A DNA stretch of 64,000 nt from Procambarus clarkii (lineage: Eukaryota > Arthropoda > Malacostraca > Decapoda > Cambaridae), in contig NC_091209.1 of assembly GCF_040958095.1 (NCBI RefSeq), forward strand, positions 11,234,895 to 11,298,894. The letters are read 5' to 3'. Each line of letters begins with the position of its first letter. The first letter of the stretch is position 1. Position numbers and translations under genes: made by a program. The notes beneath the pieces were generated by a model. The model saw only the letters and a program-made list of their open reading frames with translations. It was not told the DNA's origin and searched no databases. This document shows, one piece after another, positions 54,674-64,000 of the stretch.

Positions 54674-54800
54674 TAGGGTCCTGTAGCACAGTGGTATACG
54701 TCCACGACTCTCCCTCGAAACACCCAGGTTCACTCCCTGGTCAGAACAAACGTTGAGCAAGTTTCCTTTCACCACATGAGGCATCGGGTGAAAATCGTGA
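54674..54800 (+). mobile_element. tRNA-derived SINE related to family J
   Basis: GGGTCCTGTAGCACAGTGGT (A box), CAGGTTCACTCCCTGGTC (B-box-like), then GAGCAAGTTTCCTTTCACCA and GAGGCATCGGGTGAAAATCG. Confidence 0.7.
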
Positions 54801-55164
54801 CCAACCGTTCTTGAAAAGTCTAGTCGACAAAATTAAAATTGTACACTCTTTAAGTGCAGGGCCTCTTGCGTTTTGCTAAGGTACAACTTAGCATCCTTAG
54901 AAGCAGAAGGAAAGGGACTTAGGAAGGATTATATACCCTGTTGCGAGTACTGGATAATTTGATACCATACTATCATTGATTAGTTGGAGCAGTGGCCGCT
55001 TTGACAATTGGTAGTCAGAAAATTTTCAAATAAACATTTAAAATTAACTTATGTTTGTCTTACACAAGTATTGCACTGATTCACATAGTTATCCCTCACA
55101 AGACTATATTTTTTAGATGTATAAAAAGCCACGCTCCGACGGTGTTGTCATAACACTACATCAG

Positions 55165-55445
55165 AGTACTTTATGGGCATGTTTCTTTTCGCCTAATACC
55201 TTCGTCCACCTGGCATAAACTAGGTACCCTGGTGCCTAAAATAGGCATAAACTAGGTACCCTGGTGCCTAAAATAGGCATAAACTAGGTACCCTGGTGCC
55301 TAAAATAGGCATAAACTAGGTACCCTGGTGCCTAAAATATGCATAAACTAGGTACCCTGGTGCCTAAAATAGGCATAAACTAGGTACCCTGGTGCCTAAA
55401 ATAGGCATAAACTAGGTACTCTGGTGCCTAAAATAAGCATAATAT
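55165..55445 (+). mobile_element. SINE family J fragment expanded into a 32-bp minisatellite
   Basis: 55170-55213 reads GGGCATGTTTCTTTTCGCCT..CGTCCACCTG, the body of SINE J (52880-52920). From 55213 the next segment GCATAAACTAGGTACCCTGG TGCCTAAAATAG repeats every 32 bp (55213, 55245, 55277, 55309, 55341, 55373, 55405). In the unexpanded SINE the same place reads GCATAAAATAGGTACC once. Confidence 0.9.
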
Positions 55446-56028
55446 AAGTGGGGTCCCATATGAACAACGGGCGGAGTGTCCCGCTTCTCTGTGTATACAC
55501 AGAGTTGAGTCTAGTCCTGGACAATCTTCAGGACTAAAGTATACTTGATGGTTGGTCAGTGAACTATTATGGTGGCCTTAATAACCTTACAGAGGTTGGT
55601 TTTGGCAACACAGTTGTCAAGATTAATTGGCAAGCACAGAAGGGACGACACGAGCCCTGGGAACAAAGTCTCCAGGCAACATCTCCAGGCATCATCAGCC
55701 TTCAGACTTACCCACACTGGCACCTGCACAGCTGAAAACCAAGGGTGTTTTGGGGGCAGTAACCGGCCGAGCGAGCAAGGAATCTTAAGTGCCGAATCGA
55801 TGAAACACAGTAGCGACTACAAACCAAAACAGGAAACTTCGAGGCTTCGGACGCAGCTCGTCCTCACACATTCGATAAATGTCCATTAATCCAGCCAGCA
55901 AACATGCACCAAACACTGTTTATGAATGGAAAACACCTCACACACACAAGACGGACCGGTAATGTTGCTGAAACAGTTCATCACTGCGAATACAAATAAT
56001 TGACAACAGAACCAAATTAACCTAAAAG
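55446..56028. other. Unassigned stretch
   Basis: The 106-codon ORF at 55569-55889 has no recognisable motif and is not called a gene. Confidence 0.4.
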
Positions 56029-56040
56029 TACCAAGCCATT

Positions 56041-56194
56041 GACCACATTCAGGACCGCTCCAGTGCCAGTTAAGTCCACTACGGGCTCACCATAGCCCGT
56101 GCTATTTGCCCCGCTCCTGTGCCAGGTAAGTTACGGGCTCACCATAGCCCGTGCTACTTGGAACTTGTTCAGAGTAGCTGAATCTATAACAACA
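56041..56194 (+). mobile_element. Hairpin-chain repeat family A, copy 8, inserted in a SINE, with target duplication
   Basis: ACCAAGCCATT flanks it at 56030-56040 and 56195-56205 (11 bp). The right copy is the 3' end of SINE H at 56195-56352, so A inserted into that SINE. Two tandem front halves (CCGCTCC.GTGCCAG..GCCCGTGCTA) precede the GGAACTTGTTC stem and AACAACA tail. Confidence 0.92.
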
Positions 56195-56352
56195 ACCAAG
56201 CCATTACGATTATATAGCACCGGGAAGGATTCAGGATAAGGATTTGGGATGAGACGGGGGGGGAAAGAGAGAATGGTGCCCAACCACTTGGACGGTCAGG
56301 GATTGAACGCCGACCTTCGCCCTACCGTCCAGCCAAAGTGGTTGGGTGGGCC
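56195..56352 (-). mobile_element. tRNA-derived SINE family H
   Basis: The minus strand has CTTTGGCTGGACGGTAGGGC, GGCGTTCAATCCCTGACCGT, CCCAAATCCTTATCCTGAAT and GTGCTATATAATCGTAATGG. The 3' end is interrupted by family A copy 8. Confidence 0.82.
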
Positions 56353-56570
56353 AAGGCCTTATGTCATAAAACAGGAAGCGCAAAGGAGACTATGCCAGCA
56401 ACTGTAGGGGACCGCGGGCACTCGTATCAAAGTGCAAGAGAGGGAACGTATAGTAACTCACATATGGGCGAAAAATATATCGTACCCATAAGAGGCATGC
56501 CGGAGACAACAGGTAAAGCCATCGGGGTATAAACAAACCCACCACACCTCCCGAGACACTACACACACAC

Positions 56571-56727
56571 GGGAGACATCTCCCGTCACGCAGGGTGCAC
56601 TCGCACCTCCACAGATCTCCAGTATCAGCTCTTGATACTGGTAATGGCTCAAAAGGGCCACCACTTACGGGCTATTCATGCCCGTGCCACCTTTTGGATG
56701 GCTTAATCTTCGTCAATCAACTATATA
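56571..56727 (+). mobile_element. Hairpin-chain repeat family B, copy 8 (full length)
   Basis: ACGGGAGACATCTCCCGTCA to CTTAATCTTCGTCAATCAAC. A possible TACACACA target duplication lies at both sides but is low-complexity. The last stem has one mismatch (GGATGGC). Confidence 0.9.
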
Positions 56728-56816
56728 CACACAGCAGACGCTGGCCCGTCTCCCTGCCTTCACCTGTCCTCAGGCTACACGACACCATAATAAGCGGCAC
56801 AGCAAGGTTACCTTGA

Positions 56817-56872
56817 GTTTACGGGCTATTCATGCCCGTGCCACCTCTTGGGTGGCTTAATCTTCATCAATC
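56817..56872 (+). mobile_element. Hairpin-chain repeat family B, copy 9 (5'-truncated)
   Basis: TTTACGGGCTATTCATGCCC GTGCCACCTCTTGGGTGGCT TAATCTTCATCAATC: last two hairpins and tail only, 90 bp after copy 8. Confidence 0.85.
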
Positions 56873-56873
56873 G

Positions 56874-57117
56874 TTACCTTGAGATAATTTCGGGGCTTAG
56901 TGTCCCCGCGGCCCGGTCCTCGGCCAGGCCTTCTTTTTGTTACACACCCCCATGAAGCAGCTATCTAACTCCCAGGTACCTGTTTACTGCTAGGGGAACA
57001 CGGGCATTAGGGTGAAAGAAACTCTGCCCATTTGTTTCCATCTCTATTCTGGGATCAAACCCGGAACCTTAGGACTACGAATCCCGAGCGCTGTTCACTC
57101 AGCCGTCAGTCCCCTTA
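56874..57117 (-). mobile_element. tRNA-derived SINE family D, diverged full-length copy
   Basis: The minus strand includes GTTCCGGGTTTGATCCCAGA (B box), GGCAGAGTTTCTTTCACCCT, TAGCAGTAAACAGGTACCTG and GGCCGCGGGGACACTAAGCC. Older than the 38931 and 60323 copies judging by the mismatches. Confidence 0.85.
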
Positions 57118-57162
57118 AACCCCGAAACTGGACCAAACAACCCGGAGGTCTAAGTAATGTAA

Positions 57163-57263
57163 GTTGTTGTTTTAGATCCAGCTACTGGGAACAAAAAACT
57201 TGCAAGTAGCACGGGCTATGGTGAGCCCGTAGTAGACTTACCTGGCACAGGAGCGGGGCTGTA
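57163..57263 (-). mobile_element. Hairpin-chain repeat family A, copy 9
   Basis: GTTGTTGTTTTAGATCCAGC.. GCACGGGCTATGGTGAGCCC.. CCTGGCACAGGAGCGGGGCT. The plus-strand GTTGTTGTT is the complement of the (AAC)n tail. Confidence 0.88.
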
Positions 57264-57384
57264 ACTCTGTGGTAATTTAAGTGCTGGAGGGGTTTATATA
57301 CTGTGCGCGCGCGCTCATTCAGCTAAAGACACTGAAATGTAGATTCAATTTTTGGTGTACCGGTGTGTGTATCTGCGCGCACAT

Positions 57385-57440
57385 GTGTAATTACCTAAGT
57401 GTAATTACAGGACGAGAACTACGCTCGTGGTGTAGTGCGC
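57385..57440 (-). mobile_element. Very short LINE 3' remnant
   Basis: GTAATTACCTAAGTGTAATT ACAGGACGAGAACTACGCTC GTGGTGT, the terminal 50 bp of the LINE at 57981 and 10537. A severely 5'-truncated insertion. Confidence 0.75.
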
Positions 57441-57584
57441 ATGCGCGCAGTTTACTTTAAACCCGGACTATGTTCAGAGGCTAAATTCTAGTTGCTGGTC
57501 AGTCAGTATAAGCCAGTGCCATAGCCTTAATAGTCCTCATAAGCTCAACACCATGAAGTTAGTTTAGTTTAGTTTTGGTTACGT

Positions 57585-57722
57585 AAGTGCCAAAACACTG
57601 GTGAATTTTAAAATCCAGCTTGATGAAATCATCAGGACAAATAGGGTGGAGGGACCATTGACAAGCCGCCGGCTTCGTGTCCTCGTCGAGGCTACCAGAG
57701 ATATAGTTGCCCTCAGGTAAGC
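57585..57722 (+). mobile_element. Non-LTR retrotransposon C-terminal remnant
   Basis: One frame gives AKTLVNFKIQLDEIIRTNRV then GPLTSRRLRVLVEAT, parallel to 17830-17930. About 45 codons survive. Confidence 0.65.
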
Positions 57723-57980
57723 AATTCTCAAAGGGCACCAAGCAGGGGAGACTATGCATGTAAAACCATCAGTATTGCTGGATATTAAATAGACGGCCCT
57801 CAGGTAAATACCCCCTCAAGAGAAATATGGGGTTATAGAGCCAGCAGGGATTACCGTAATGAGGTTACATAGTGGGACTGTGTGAGACTAGGTGTCACCA
57901 CCCAGGCCTAGGCTTGAGTCACACAAGGTCACAAAGAGAGAGAGAGTGAGTGAGTGAATATGTATGTGTGTGTGTGTGTG

Positions 57981-58935
57981 TAATTACCTAAGTGTAGTTA
58001 CAGGATGAGAGCTACGCTCGTGGTGTCCCGTCTTCCCAGCACTCTGTCATATAACGCTTTGAAACTACTAACGGTCTTGGCTTCCACCACCTTCTCACCT
58101 AACTTGTTCCAACCGTCTTCCACTCTGCGAAAATGAATTTTCTTATATTTCTTCGGCATCTGTGTTTAGCTAGTTTAAATCTATGACCTCTTGTTCTTAA
58201 AGTTCCAGAACAGGGAAATCTTCCCTATCGATTTTATCAATTCCTGTTACTATTTTGTATGTAGTGATCATATCACCTCTTTTTCTTCTGTCTTCTAGTT
58301 TTGGCATATTTAATGCCTCTAACCTCTCCTCGTAGCTCTTGCCCTTCAGTTTTGGGAGCCACTTAGTAGCATGTCTTTGCACCTTTTCCAGTTTGTTGAT
58401 GTGCTTCTTAAGATATGGGCAGGTTATCTTGAGATGATTTCGGGCCTTTAGTGTCCCCGCGGCCCGGTCCTTGACCAGGCCTCCACCCCCAGGAAGCAGC
58501 CTGTGACAGCTGACTAACTCCCAGGTACCCATCTACTGCTAGGTAACAGGGCACCACACAACCGCTGCATATCCTAGCTTTGGCCTAACAAAAGTCGTGA
58601 ACAATTTCTTTAGTATATCGCCATCCATGTATTTAATAGCAATTTTGAAGTTAGAAAGCGTGGCATAAGCTCCTCGCACAATATTCTTTATGTGGTCCTC
58701 AGGTGATAGTTTTCTATCTAGAACCACCCCTAGATCTCTTTCTTTATCAAAATTCTTTAAAGATTTATCACATAATATATAGGTTGTGTGAGGTCTATGT
58801 TCTCCTATTCCACATTCCATAACATGGCATTTATTAACATTAAATTCCATTTGCCAAGTGGTGCTCCATATACTTATTTTGTCCAGGTCATCTTGAAGGG
58901 CATGACAATCATCTAAGTTTCTTATCCTTCCTATA
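57981..58935 (-). mobile_element. CR1/L2-like LINE fragment, split by a SINE
   Basis: The minus strand carries the region after the FADD box: LDKISIWSTTWQMEFNVNKC, ERDLGVVLDRKLSPEDHI, FVRPKLGYAAVVWCP, then after the insertion YLKKHINKLEKVQRHATKWL and NMPKLEDRRKRGDMITTYKI. Frame is mostly intact over more than 250 codons. The 3' end at the left has TACACTTAGGTAATTAC. SINE D sits at 58422-58548. About 95% identical by eye to 10537-11305. Confidence 0.92.
58422..58548 (-). mobile_element. 5'-truncated SINE family D nested in the LINE
   Basis: Compared with 10990-11000, the LINE reads ATATGGGCACCACACAAC uninterrupted; here a 127-bp piece of SINE D (no tRNA head) lies between two GGGCA copies (58417-58421 and 58549-58553). 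A 5-bp target duplication is shorter than in families A and B. Confidence 0.93.
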
Positions 58936-58939
58936 ATAT

Positions 58940-58992
58940 ATATAAAAGAGTGAGTGAGTGAGTGAGTGAGAGTGTGTGTGTGAGTGTGAGTA
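58940..58992. repeat. (GAGT)n and (GT)n microsatellite
   Basis: GAGTGAGTGAGTGAGTGAG then GTGTGTGTGTGAGTGTGAG, between two LINE fragments. Confidence 0.9.
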
Positions 58993-59230
58993 CTCACCTA
59001 GTTGTGTTTGCGGGGGTTGAGTTCTGGCTCTTTGGTCCCACCTCTCAACCGCCAATCTACTGGTGTACAGATTCCTGAGCTTTTTGAGCTCTCATATCTA
59101 CATTTGAAACTGTGTATGGAGTCGGCCTCCACCACATCAGTTCCTAGTACATTCCGTTCCCTAACTACTCTGACACTGAAAAAGTTCTTTCTAATGTCTC
59201 TGTGGCTCATTTGGGTACTCAGCTTTTACA
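58991..59230 (-). mobile_element. CR1/L2-like LINE 3' end, second family
   Basis: The minus strand reads MSHRDIRKNFFSVRVVRERN VLGTDVVEADSIHSFK: the C-terminal FFxxRVxxxN..VVxAxSIxxFK pattern. It continues into the same UTR as 5140-5370 and ends at TACTCACCTAGTTGTG on the plus strand. Confidence 0.85.
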
Positions 59231-59357
59231 GCTTTTGATGTAAGCACCAGCCCAGTGCATAATTTTTATTATAAAATTAAAAAAAAAATGAGTCATCCTC
59301 ATAAATACATATAGAAAACTTAGGGAATTTAATTAAGAAAAACAAGCACAAAATTCT

Positions 59358-59850
59358 AAGTACTCACCTAATTGTACTTCTGGAGGTTAAGCTTTGGTTT
59401 TTTGGTCCTGCCTCTCAACTGTCAATTAATTGGTGTACACTTTGAGGTTATTGGGTTCTATCACATCAACCTTTGAAACTGCATGGAGTCTGCCTCCACC
59501 ACATCACTTCCTAATGCATTCCATTTATTAACAACTCTGACACTGAAAAAGGTCTTTTTAATGCCTCTGTGGACCATTTAGGTAATCGGCTTCCACTGGT
59601 GTTTCCAGAGCGAGAACCACCCTTGTTAAACATTTTTTCTTTATCAACCCCCGTCAATTCCTGAGAATTTTATACAGTACGCTATGTGATAATCATGTCT
59701 CCCCGAACCATTCTGTCTTCCATCGATGTGAGGTGCAATTGATGTAGCCTTCCCTTGCAACTCACACCACTTAGTACTGGAACTACGGTAACCTAGTGAC
59801 ATACCTCTGAACCTTCTCCAGCTTCGTCCAAACTATAGTTATTATACTCG
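59358..59850 (-). mobile_element. CR1/L2-like LINE 3' end, diverged
   Basis: Same type as 58991 but longer and older: TACTCACCTAATTGTACTTC at the 3' end, then GACACTGAAAAAGGTCTTTT, CCCCCGTCAATTCCTGAGAA, and ACCTCTGAACCTTCTCCAGC (the LEKVQR region). Many stops. Confidence 0.78.
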
Positions 59851-59994
59851 AGTTGTGGCGAGCTGAGAAGTGTGATGCAATTGCACTATTTCTAGTAATG
59901 GCATTAAGCTCTTGCTCTTGTTTTTTGCCAAGCTCTCTTGCTTGTGTGGGCCTATATACACCTTATTTTCTAGCCCCACTCCCTCTCTCTCCAT

Positions 59995-60170
59995 CCAACC
60001 ACTTTGACTGGATGATAGAGTGACTGTCTCACTTTATGCAGAGCGGTGTTCAATCCCCGACTGTACAAGTGGCTGGGCACCATTCCTTTTACCTTACCCA
60101 TCCCAAAATCTTCATCCTGATCCCTTTCAAGTGCTATGTAGTCACAATGACTGTCACTTTCTCCCAATGG
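59995..60170 (+). mobile_element. tRNA-derived SINE family H, diverged
   Basis: TTTGACTGGATGATAGAGTG (A box), GTGTTCAATCCCCGACTGT (B-box-like), CCCATCCCAAAATCTTCATC and GTGCTATGTAGTCACAATGA. Confidence 0.75.
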
Positions 60171-60322
60171 ATCCCTTCCCTCTCTTCCCCTCCCCCCCTC
60201 ACGCTATGCAACCATACATCAGCAGCCATGACCTCCAGTTACCCAAATGCCAAAAGTGCTCACAACCATGAGACATGGAGCTTAAAGTATATCAAAATTC
60301 TCACCAGCAGAATTCTCACCTA

Positions 60323-60571
60323 GGGAGCCGGTCGGCCGAGCGGACAGCACGCGGGACTTGTGATCCTGTGGTCCTGGGTTCGATCCCAGGCGCCGGCGAG
60401 AAACATTGGGCAGAGTTTCTTTCACCCTATGCCCCTGTTACCTAGCAGTAAATAGGTACCTGGGTGTTAGTCAGCTGTCACGGGCTGCTTCCTGGGGGTG
60501 GAGGCCTGGTCGAGGACCGGGCCGCGGGGACACTAAAGCCCCGAAATCATCTCAAGATAATCTCAAGATAA
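60323..60571 (+). mobile_element. tRNA-derived SINE family D, full length
   Basis: GGGAGCCGGTCGGCCGAGCG, intact B box GGGTTCGATCCCAGG, GAGAAACATTGGGCAGAGTT and a 3' end ATCTCAAGATAATCTCAAGATAA. Among the best-preserved copies. Confidence 0.93.
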
Positions 60572-60789
60572 AAGCATGAATGCCACCAAGGTTATGGATT
60601 GTTTTTCCATCACATTTTTTATATTTTGTTGAAAACATTGAACATTTTCTCACCATATTGATTCAAAACAAAGAAATGTGTCAATGAAGGGTTCTCAGAG
60701 TAGGAGCAAACCTAAGTTGAAATGTTCTCATAAGAATTTTAAACAACAGCTAATGTAAGAGGTGGAGTGTAGTAACCCTTGAAGTCTTA

Positions 60790-61400
60790 TGTATGATGAC
60801 ACACATTTATGGTAAAGTGGGAAATAATGATGATATTGAAACCTTACAAAGAATGGCAAATGCTTTTCAACATCGACAAATGCAAGACGTTGCATGTGGG
60901 GAATAACAACCCATGCGACAACTACCAAATTAAATGCATTACATTACAGCAGATTGATGAAGAAAAGGACCTTGGGGTCAAAATCCACCACACTAAAAGT
61001 TGCACAACAGGTGGGTGCAGCAGTCAGAAAAACTATCAAAACCCTTGGAATAATCAAGTGTACTTTTGACTATAAGGAAAATTAAAAATTGGTAGTAATT
61101 CAACTGTATAAATCTCTGGTGCACCCTCATTCGAATTCCTGTATCCAAGCATGGAGACCTCATCTTCAGGACATAGCTGCTCTGGAGAAAGTGCAACAGT
61201 GGGCAACAAAAATAATTCCAGAGCCAAGTCATCTCTCATATCAGGAATGGTTGATGGACACAGGGCTAACAACACTGAAAACCAGATATGACAGGGTAGA
61301 TCTTATTGAAACTTTTAAACTGCTAAACAAGTTGAAGGATGTTGATCCAGACATTTTCTTCAAAATGTCAAATGTAACACAGAGCAACAGTTTTAAGCAG
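60790..61400 (+). mobile_element. LINE polymerase C-terminal fragment, third type
   Basis: Frames give EWQMLFNIDKCKTLHVGNNN, EEKDLGVKI, QLYKSLVHPHSNSCIQAWRP, AALEKVQQWATKIIPEPSHL SYQEWL and LKTRYDRVDLIETFKLLN. This is the post-catalytic region of a CR1/L2/Jockey-like polymerase, distinct from the 57981 family (PHLQD in place of PYLKK). One frameshift at about 61080. It ends near a SINE D fragment. Confidence 0.85.
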
Positions 61401-61417
61401 CTTCAAGCGTCGACCAG

Positions 61418-61480
61418 GAGGCCTGGTCGACGACCAGGCCGCGGGGACGCTAAGCCCTGGAAGCACCTCAAGGTAACCTT
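61418..61480 (+). mobile_element. 3' fragment of SINE family D (GCTTCC-like subtype)
   Basis: AGGCCTGGTCGACGACCAGG CCGCGGGGACGCTAAGCCCT GGAAGCACCTCAAGGTAACC. Follows the LINE fragment and shares its orientation. GGTCGACGACC forms a small palindrome. Confidence 0.78.
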
Positions 61481-61559
61481 GACAAAGCCACAATGTAGAA
61501 CTGAGAACAAGAGGTGCTTTTCATCCGCAGGTTTTCACAGGAGGAAGGCCAAAGGGACA

Positions 61560-62165
61560 GGCAACACTTAAGAGCATGCAGTGTTAACAGTAACAAGAGA
61601 CCAATGACCCTGCCAACGGGCACGGATTGAGAAATGATTGACTGGGTAGAAGTTGAATAAGGAATGCCTTTGCAGGAAATAGGACAAGTGCAGATAGCCT
61701 CAGCAGCAGCAGCATCTGCATGCCCATTTAAGGAAATGCCAATATGATTGGAAATCAGCAAAACTCAAGTCTTAAATCTGCTAGAGATAAGAAACAACCA
61801 ATGTTGAATTTCAACTACCACAGGATGGATAGGATTAATTGACTCCAGAACCATGAGGGCATTGTGAGAGTCAACTACACTACAACGACACAGGGATGCT
61901 GACAGTGAGAAAGCATACAAAATAGCAGAGTTTTCTGCCGTGAAGATGCTAGTCTCTGGGGGCAGGCGGCACATAGAGGTGGTCAGGGAAAAAAACAACA
62001 GTTTTTCCGTTGGCAGACTTAGATCCATCTTTGAAGACAGGAATGGAGTTGGAGTGTGAAGGAAAGCGTGCAAGGAAAAGATGTTTCAAAACTGTAGGAG
62101 GGGCAGAAGCCTTTGCCATGTGGATCAAGGTTTTGCAAAACTTTGGAAGTGGGACCCTCTATGTA
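61560..62165 (-). mobile_element. Retrotransposon RNase H domain, frameshifted
   Basis: The minus strand reads FKDGSKSANGKTVVFF (first Asp, about 62035), SIFTAENSAILYAF (Glu), CSVVDSHNALMVLESI (second Asp), then after a frameshift near 61762 SNHIGISLNGHADAAAAEAI (His and last Asp of the HxGIxGNxxAD block). Order and spacing fit a complete RNase H domain of a non-LTR element. It is about 600 bp and lies opposite to the neighbouring LINE fragment, so it is a separate insertion. Confidence 0.82.
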
Positions 62166-62169
62166 GGCA

Positions 62170-63080
62170 AGGATGGAATGACATGAGGATTGGGTGAGGC
62201 ATATAAATCAAAGCTATTATTTCTATACAGTATACTGAAAGCAACTTTCTTTGATGTCTTAAACACACAGACATTAACATTTCAATACTGTACTATACAA
62301 GCAAACTGATGTTAGCACACATTTTATAAATTATCATACTTTCCCCATGATCTAAACTTTTATTAAAAATACTTAATTGTAATTTTAAATTGTTGGCGAG
62401 TGAGAGAGGTGGAAATTGGATACTTAGCCTTTGAGTGCACCACTAATGCTCTGTGAGACCACACAATGGTTGATGAGGAATAATATGCTAATGTAAACTG
62501 ATTATCCATTATAACACTGGTGCAATAAGTTAATTATATGTTTGGGGATATTAAATGCACACATATACACAAAGCTCATTATATTAACTGTACAGGGAAA
62601 TGCTCATTGAGTTACATAAATACATAATACCTTACCTATGAAACAACCTGCAAATCATTTTTAAACAATGACATGAATGTTCAAGCACTTTATAATTATC
62701 ATTGCAATGTCATCATGGTATCTTGCAAATCATAATATTCCTAGGAACATTCTGAAAATGCATTTGTTTGCAATTGGTTGCTTGATAAACGAATCCAAAT
62801 TAGGATTCAAAAGTATAGAAAACTAATTGTCCAGTTGACAAAGATACAAGTAAATGTATCTTATTTTCTGTGAACAAGACTGCAATCTGATATATTTATG
62901 GTATATGCCAAGATAAATCCAGCTGCCTGGCCAATTCAACTCATCATGTGCCAGCGAGAGATAGCTTTGTAAATTAACAAATCAAATTTACTCTTTAAGT
63001 ACTTTAGAAACTGTACTTGTGGTCGGTCTCGAGCCCATTGTTGATGTGACAATGTGCATTGAATTTTGTAACTAGTTCAT
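62170..63080. other. Unassigned AT-rich stretch
   Basis: No repeat family or ORF with a known motif over about 900 bp. Confidence 0.45.
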
Positions 63081-63082
63081 CA

Positions 63083-63205
63083 AAATTGTAACTTGCTTAG
63101 CTAAATGAACTGTGGGGTTCAGTCCCTGAGCCCATTATGTGCCTCTGTAACCCTTTCCACTACTGTCCACAGGATGGGTATGGGGTGCATAATAAATGAA
63201 CTAAA
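63083..63205 (+). mobile_element. Dispersed repeat family M, unexpanded copy
   Basis: AACTTGCTTAGCTAAATGAA.. CTCTGTAACCCTTTCCACTA.. GGATGGGTATGGGGTGCATA then ATAAATGAACT. Ends with an AATAAA-like 3' end. Confidence 0.78.
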
Positions 63206-63344
63206 TTCACTAACTCCTGAAGTATAAGTGTGGCATGATATATCTCCTTACAGGGCATAAATAATCATTCATGTTGAATGTTAAAACTTGTACTAAGAGA
63301 ATGAGCTTGTTAAATTGCATATACATACTGTTGACTCAATGTTG

Positions 63345-63600
63345 TGTGACTGCGCAATGGTTGGTGCAGTTGGTCCACAACCATGAGGTCCTGGGTTTGA
63401 TTCCCGTGACAGGACAGGAGGACAGACATGTTTGGGCACATTTCCTTTCACCTGATGTCTCTGTTAGCCGAGCAGTAAATAGGTACCAGGGGGAGGGTTA
63501 AGGAACTGTCGTAGGTTGCATTCTGGAAAAAGTTGTTACCCTAGGAAAACCTTCATATGCCTAACAGGTTTTCTATCTGTGACAATAGGAAATTTTCTGA
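63345..63600 (+). mobile_element. tRNA-derived SINE family J, near full length
   Basis: GCGCAATGGTTGGTGCAGTTGG (A-box region), TCCTGGGTTTGATTCCCGTG (B box, one mismatch), ATTTCCTTTCACCTGATGTC, GCAGTAAATAGGTACCAGGG and TAGGTTGCATTCTGGAAAAA. Confidence 0.8.
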
Positions 63601-64000
63601 AGAGAGTACCATACTTAAAACATCTCATTCACTTTCTCATATTTTTGCAATAACTAGGAACAAATTTTTTCTTACAGTATTTCCAAATATTGCATACAAA
63701 GTTTTCTATATTAAATAAAGACACATACAATAATAATACTTATTAAAATTTATAGTTTGTCAAAGTCATTTCAAAATTATGACAGACTTTTATTCAAAGT
63801 AGACAATTTATTTATTATACTCTGAGTTTGAAAAATACTAACTTTGATCTTGGGCACATGGGAAGCTCAAATGCAGTCCTTCGTATCTTCATTACACAGT
63901 ATAATATCAGCATTTCATTGATTAAAAATAAAATTATTGCAATGTCAATTTAAATCACAATGCTAATCTACACTTTAGATAAGAATAGGATGTTGTATTT
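63601..64000. other. Unassigned AT-rich end of window
   Basis: Strongly AT-rich; no ORF or repeat recognised. Confidence 0.45.

Noticed and set aside
60790..62165. One complete retrotransposon ending in RNase H
   Set aside because: The polymerase fragment is on the plus strand and the RNase H on the minus strand, so they are separate insertions.

Overview
This window is eukaryotic, intron-poor-looking and almost entirely repetitive DNA. I find no convincing host protein-coding gene, no rRNA, and no functional tRNA. Long AT, CA and TC microsatellites, about 15 minisatellite arrays, several tRNA-headed SINE families, decayed non-LTR retrotransposons (CR1/L2-like and RNase H-bearing), inverted-repeat elements and frequent runs of 8-17 C or G all point to a large arthropod genome. 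The repeat vocabulary (the GGAGCCGGTCGGCCGAGCGG-headed SINE and the TGCCCGAAACGCTACGCGTA 3' repeat) resembles decapod crustaceans, most likely a crayfish or relative. That assignment comes from memory of such sequences and is an inference.

Layout. 1-2618 is a perfect 277-bp tandem array in which every unit carries a tRNA-like Pol III promoter; it ends in a (TA)n tract to about 2806. 2.8-15.6 kb holds minisatellites, a 370-bp element with terminal inverted repeats (5628-5998), one LINE fragment (10537-11305) and an inverted-repeat element around a G-rich core (11583-12335). 15.7-35.5 kb is sparse, with LINE tails, an RNase H relic (22555-22770), a homogeneous 12 x 35 bp array (21619-22038) and many SINE-like insertions. 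36-39.6 kb is packed with palindromes and foldback structures. 40.7-42.5 kb holds two large minisatellites that create long but spurious ORFs. 46.5-47.9 kb is a decayed CR1/L2-like element broken by two later insertions with clean target-site duplications. 55-62.2 kb is a dense nest of LINE and SINE fragments, ending in another RNase H relic on the minus strand.

The most interesting signal is two short families, called here A and B, each present about nine times. They lack a visible tRNA head and consist almost wholly of consecutive hairpins. Both end in a short simple-repeat tail, vary in 5' length, and are flanked in seven copies by 9-11 bp direct repeats, so they look like LINE-mobilised non-autonomous retroposons. 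A second theme is that several minisatellites are amplified internal pieces of dispersed elements (a SINE at 55213-55440, a dispersed repeat at 15431-15600, a SINE-derived satellite at 1-2618, and an array abutting a LINE tail at 41853). Boundaries are read by eye and are usually good to a few bases for arrays and palindromes, and to 10-30 bases for dispersed repeats.
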